DNA of 64,000 nt from Ruminococcus sp. (GTDB lineage Bacteria; Bacillota; Clostridia; Oscillospirales; Ruminococcaceae). Each line of letters opens with the position of its first letter. Position 1 is the stretch's first letter. Shown here one piece after another: positions 62,584 to 64,000 of this stretch. The translations under genes were made by a program, and so were the position numbers. The notes under the pieces are model-generated. The model had not been told where the DNA came from and made no database searches. It saw only the letters and a list, made by a program, of their open reading frames with translations. Where the stretch lies: NCBI GenBank assembly GCA_021205185.1, contig JAJPYB010000008.1, positions 124,001 through 188,000 on the forward strand, read 5' to 3'.

Positions 62584-62620
62584 AATCACCTTTTTAAAAG
62601 CATTAAAGAGGTGATTTTTT
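62584..62620 (+). terminator. terminator of the acyltransferase-cls operon
   Basis: AATCACCT/AGGTGATT stem with an A/T-rich apical part (TTT/AAA) and TTTTTT tail. Confidence 0.82.
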
Positions 62621-62684
62621 GCGTCTGAGAGAGGAGAGGTAAGACAAAAACTTTTTTAGCGCTCAAATAAAGTAAGCTTTTCTG

Positions 62685-62713
62685 TTGCATTTGACAGGTG
62701 TTTGTGATAAAAT
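62685..62713 (+). promoter_or_regulatory. promoter of ddl-murI
   Basis: TTGCAT (62685-62690), 17-base spacer, TAAAAT (62708-62713). A nearby TTGACA is spaced worse (18 bases to TATTGT) but is an alternative. Confidence 0.65.
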
Positions 62714-62749
62714 GTATTGTATGAAAGTATGCATTGAGAGGGTGTTTTT

Positions 62750-63814
62750 ATGGCAAAAACAAGGGTAGCTGTTTTATTTGGAGGACAGTCAAACGAGCAT
62801 GAAATTTCGCTTATTTCGGCTTCAAATATCATAAGAAATATACCGAAGGATAAATACGAGGTAATTACCATCGGAATTACCAAAAAGGGCAGATGGCTTT
62901 TGTATCAGGGCGAGGTTGATTCTATTGAAAACGGACTATGGGAGACAAATCCCGATAACGTATCCTGCGTTTTAAGTCCCGACCCGATACACAAGGGATT
63001 TTTAGCTCTTATGGACGGCGGCGAGGTTTCGCACATCAGAGTTGACGTTGTATTCCCGGCTCTTCACGGAAAAAACGGCGAGGACGGAACCATTCAGGGA
63101 CTTTTAGAGTTAGCGCAGATTTCGTTTGTCGGCTGTGATTTGATCTCTTCGGCAAATTGTATGGATAAGGGTATGACACATATAATTTTACAGGCAGCAG
63201 GCATTAAAACCGCCAAGTGGGTAACAATGATAGAGTCTGAACTTGATGAGATTGAAGCTTTTGCTGATAAAATGGAGGAAAGCCTTATCTATCCGATGTT
63301 TGTAAAGCCTGCTAACTGCGGCTCGTCGGTAGGAATTTCAAAGGTATCTGACAGAAGAGAGCTTATAACGGGAATCAAGACGGCTTTCGCTCACGACAAA
63401 AAGGTTGTCATTGAGGAGGGCCTGACAGGCGTTGAATGCGAGTGCGCCGTTATGGGAAATGCGGAGCCTGTAGCTTCTACTGTCGGTGAAATTGCGGCGG
63501 CAAACGAGTTTTACGATTACGAGGCAAAATACCAGAACGAGGAAAGCAAAACCTTCATTCCAGCCAGAACTATTCCAGCTGAGAAAATTGAAAAAATAAG
63601 AGAAATTGCAATCAGAGCGTATAAAGCTCTCGGCTGTTCGGGACTTGCAAGAGTTGACTTTTTCTATCTTGAAAACGGAGAGATATACTTAAACGAGATA
63701 AACACAATGCCTGGGCACACAAAGATAAGTATGTACCCGCAGCTTATGGAATATATGGGAATTTCTCAGAGCGAGCAGGCTGACAGACTTATAACCCTTG
63801 CACTCGAAAGATGA
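62750..63814 (+). CDS. ddl: D-alanine-D-alanine ligase
   Basis: 354 residues. It joins two D-Ala with ATP for the peptidoglycan stem. RVAVLFGGQSNEHEISLISA start, HGKNGEDGTIQGLLELA, VKPANCGSSVGISKV and LNEINTMPGHTKISMYP are the ATP-grasp Ddl blocks. The loop reads NEFYDYEAKY, with the Tyr typical of the D-Ala-D-Ala form rather than the D-Ala-D-Lac (vancomycin-resistance) form, where it is changed. GAGAGGG precedes the ATG. murI follows after 19 bases. Confidence 0.95.
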   Translation: MAKTRVAVLFGGQSNEHEISLISASNIIRNIPKDKYEVITIGITKKGRWLLYQGEVDSIENGLWETNPDNVSCVLSPDPIHKGFLALMDGGEVSHIRVDVVFPALHGKNGEDGTIQGLLELAQISFVGCDLISSANCMDKGMTHIILQAAGIKTAKWVTMIESELDEIEAFADKMEESLIYPMFVKPANCGSSVGISKVSDRRELITGIKTAFAHDKKVVIEEGLTGVECECAVMGNAEPVASTVGEIAAANEFYDYEAKYQNEESKTFIPARTIPAEKIEKIREIAIRAYKALGCSGLARVDFFYLENGEIYLNEINTMPGHTKISMYPQLMEYMGISQSEQADRLITLALER

Positions 63815-63833
63815 TACATATAGGAGATAGAAC

Positions 63834-64000
63834 ATGAAAGACAGCGCAATAGGCGTTTTTGATTCGGGAGTTGGCGGACTTACAAGCGTCGGCGAGCTCA
63901 GACGGATTTTACCACACGAAAATATAATATTTCTCGGCGATACAGCAAGGCTTCCTTATGGAACCAAATCGCCTGATACAGTGCATCGCTATGCGCTTGA
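63834..64000 (+). CDS. murI: glutamate racemase (partial, runs off the window)
   Basis: Only the first 55 residues are seen. [20 protein letters not shown] carries the catalytic-loop Asp and Ser of MurI, and [12 protein letters not shown] follows. It makes D-glutamate for peptidoglycan. TAGGAGA precedes the ATG. With ddl it forms a cell-wall precursor operon. Confidence 0.93.
   Translation, partial: MKDSAIGVFDSGVGGLTSVGELRRILPHENIIFLGDTARLPYGTKSPDTVHRYAL

Overview
The window looks like a chromosomal stretch from an AT-leaning, Gram-positive Clostridia of the Ruminococcaceae/Oscillospirales type. The evidence is the classical S10-spc-alpha ribosomal cluster with adk and map, a zinc-type S14, a CIRCE-controlled groESL, strong AGGAGG ribosome sites, sporulation genes (yabP, yabQ, spoIVB), lipobox lipoproteins and a GH74 xyloglucanase. 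Many exported proteins carry Thr/Ser/Glu-rich linkers. The genus is inference. I see no insertion sequence, prophage, CRISPR array, tRNA or rRNA gene.

Layout. 1-3.4 kb: a partial MraY-type transferase and a TatD-linked-type radical SAM gene (both minus), then an HtrA protease. 3.5-5.9 kb: serC-serA. 5.9-8.3 kb: a GH74 lipoprotein (minus). 8.4-10.3 kb: yabP-yabQ-divIC-yabR, with a hairpin-rich leader before divIC. 10.3-11.0 kb: an unknown lipoprotein. 11.1-27.3 kb: one long ribosomal cluster from rpsJ to rplQ, including secY, adk, map, infA and rpoA, behind a leader with an apparent attenuator. 27.3-31.9 kb: a Na/phosphate cotransporter with a PhoP/PhoR-type pair, behind phased TTTACA boxes and a tandemly repeated leader. 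32-34.2 kb: purine nucleoside phosphorylase and an MTA/SAH-deaminase-type amidohydrolase. 34.4-38.7 kb: a membrane-fusion lipoprotein, a large FtsX-type permease and an MGMT-like protein. 38.8-40.8 kb: groESL (minus).

41.2-44 kb: response regulator, minimal histidine kinase and a second HtrA. 44-48.2 kb: an aspartate aminotransferase-like gene (minus), CorC and a transglutaminase-like protein. 48.3-51.4 kb: rsmI-rimI converging on a small membrane protein-tsaD-DUF308 operon. 51.7-56.8 kb: a CHAP-SH3b protein without signal peptide, a poly-threonine lipoprotein, a signal-peptidase-like pseudoenzyme with a coiled coil, spoIVB (minus) and a small membrane protein. 56.8-62.6 kb: MBOAT acyltransferase, truncated DHHW-like protein, FkbH-like enzyme, acyl carrier protein and a cardiolipin-synthase-type phospholipase D. 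62.7-64 kb: ddl and the start of murI.

The most novel candidate is the 56.8-61 kb cassette. It has the architecture of a dlt operon (membrane acyltransferase, carrier protein, DltD/DHHW-like partner), but the adenylating enzyme is replaced by an FkbH-type HAD protein. FkbH enzymes load glyceryl groups onto carrier proteins, so the cassette could glycerylate an envelope polymer. Next in interest are the S10 leader attenuator with competing repeats, the repeated leader of the phosphate operon, and the dead signal-peptidase homologue.
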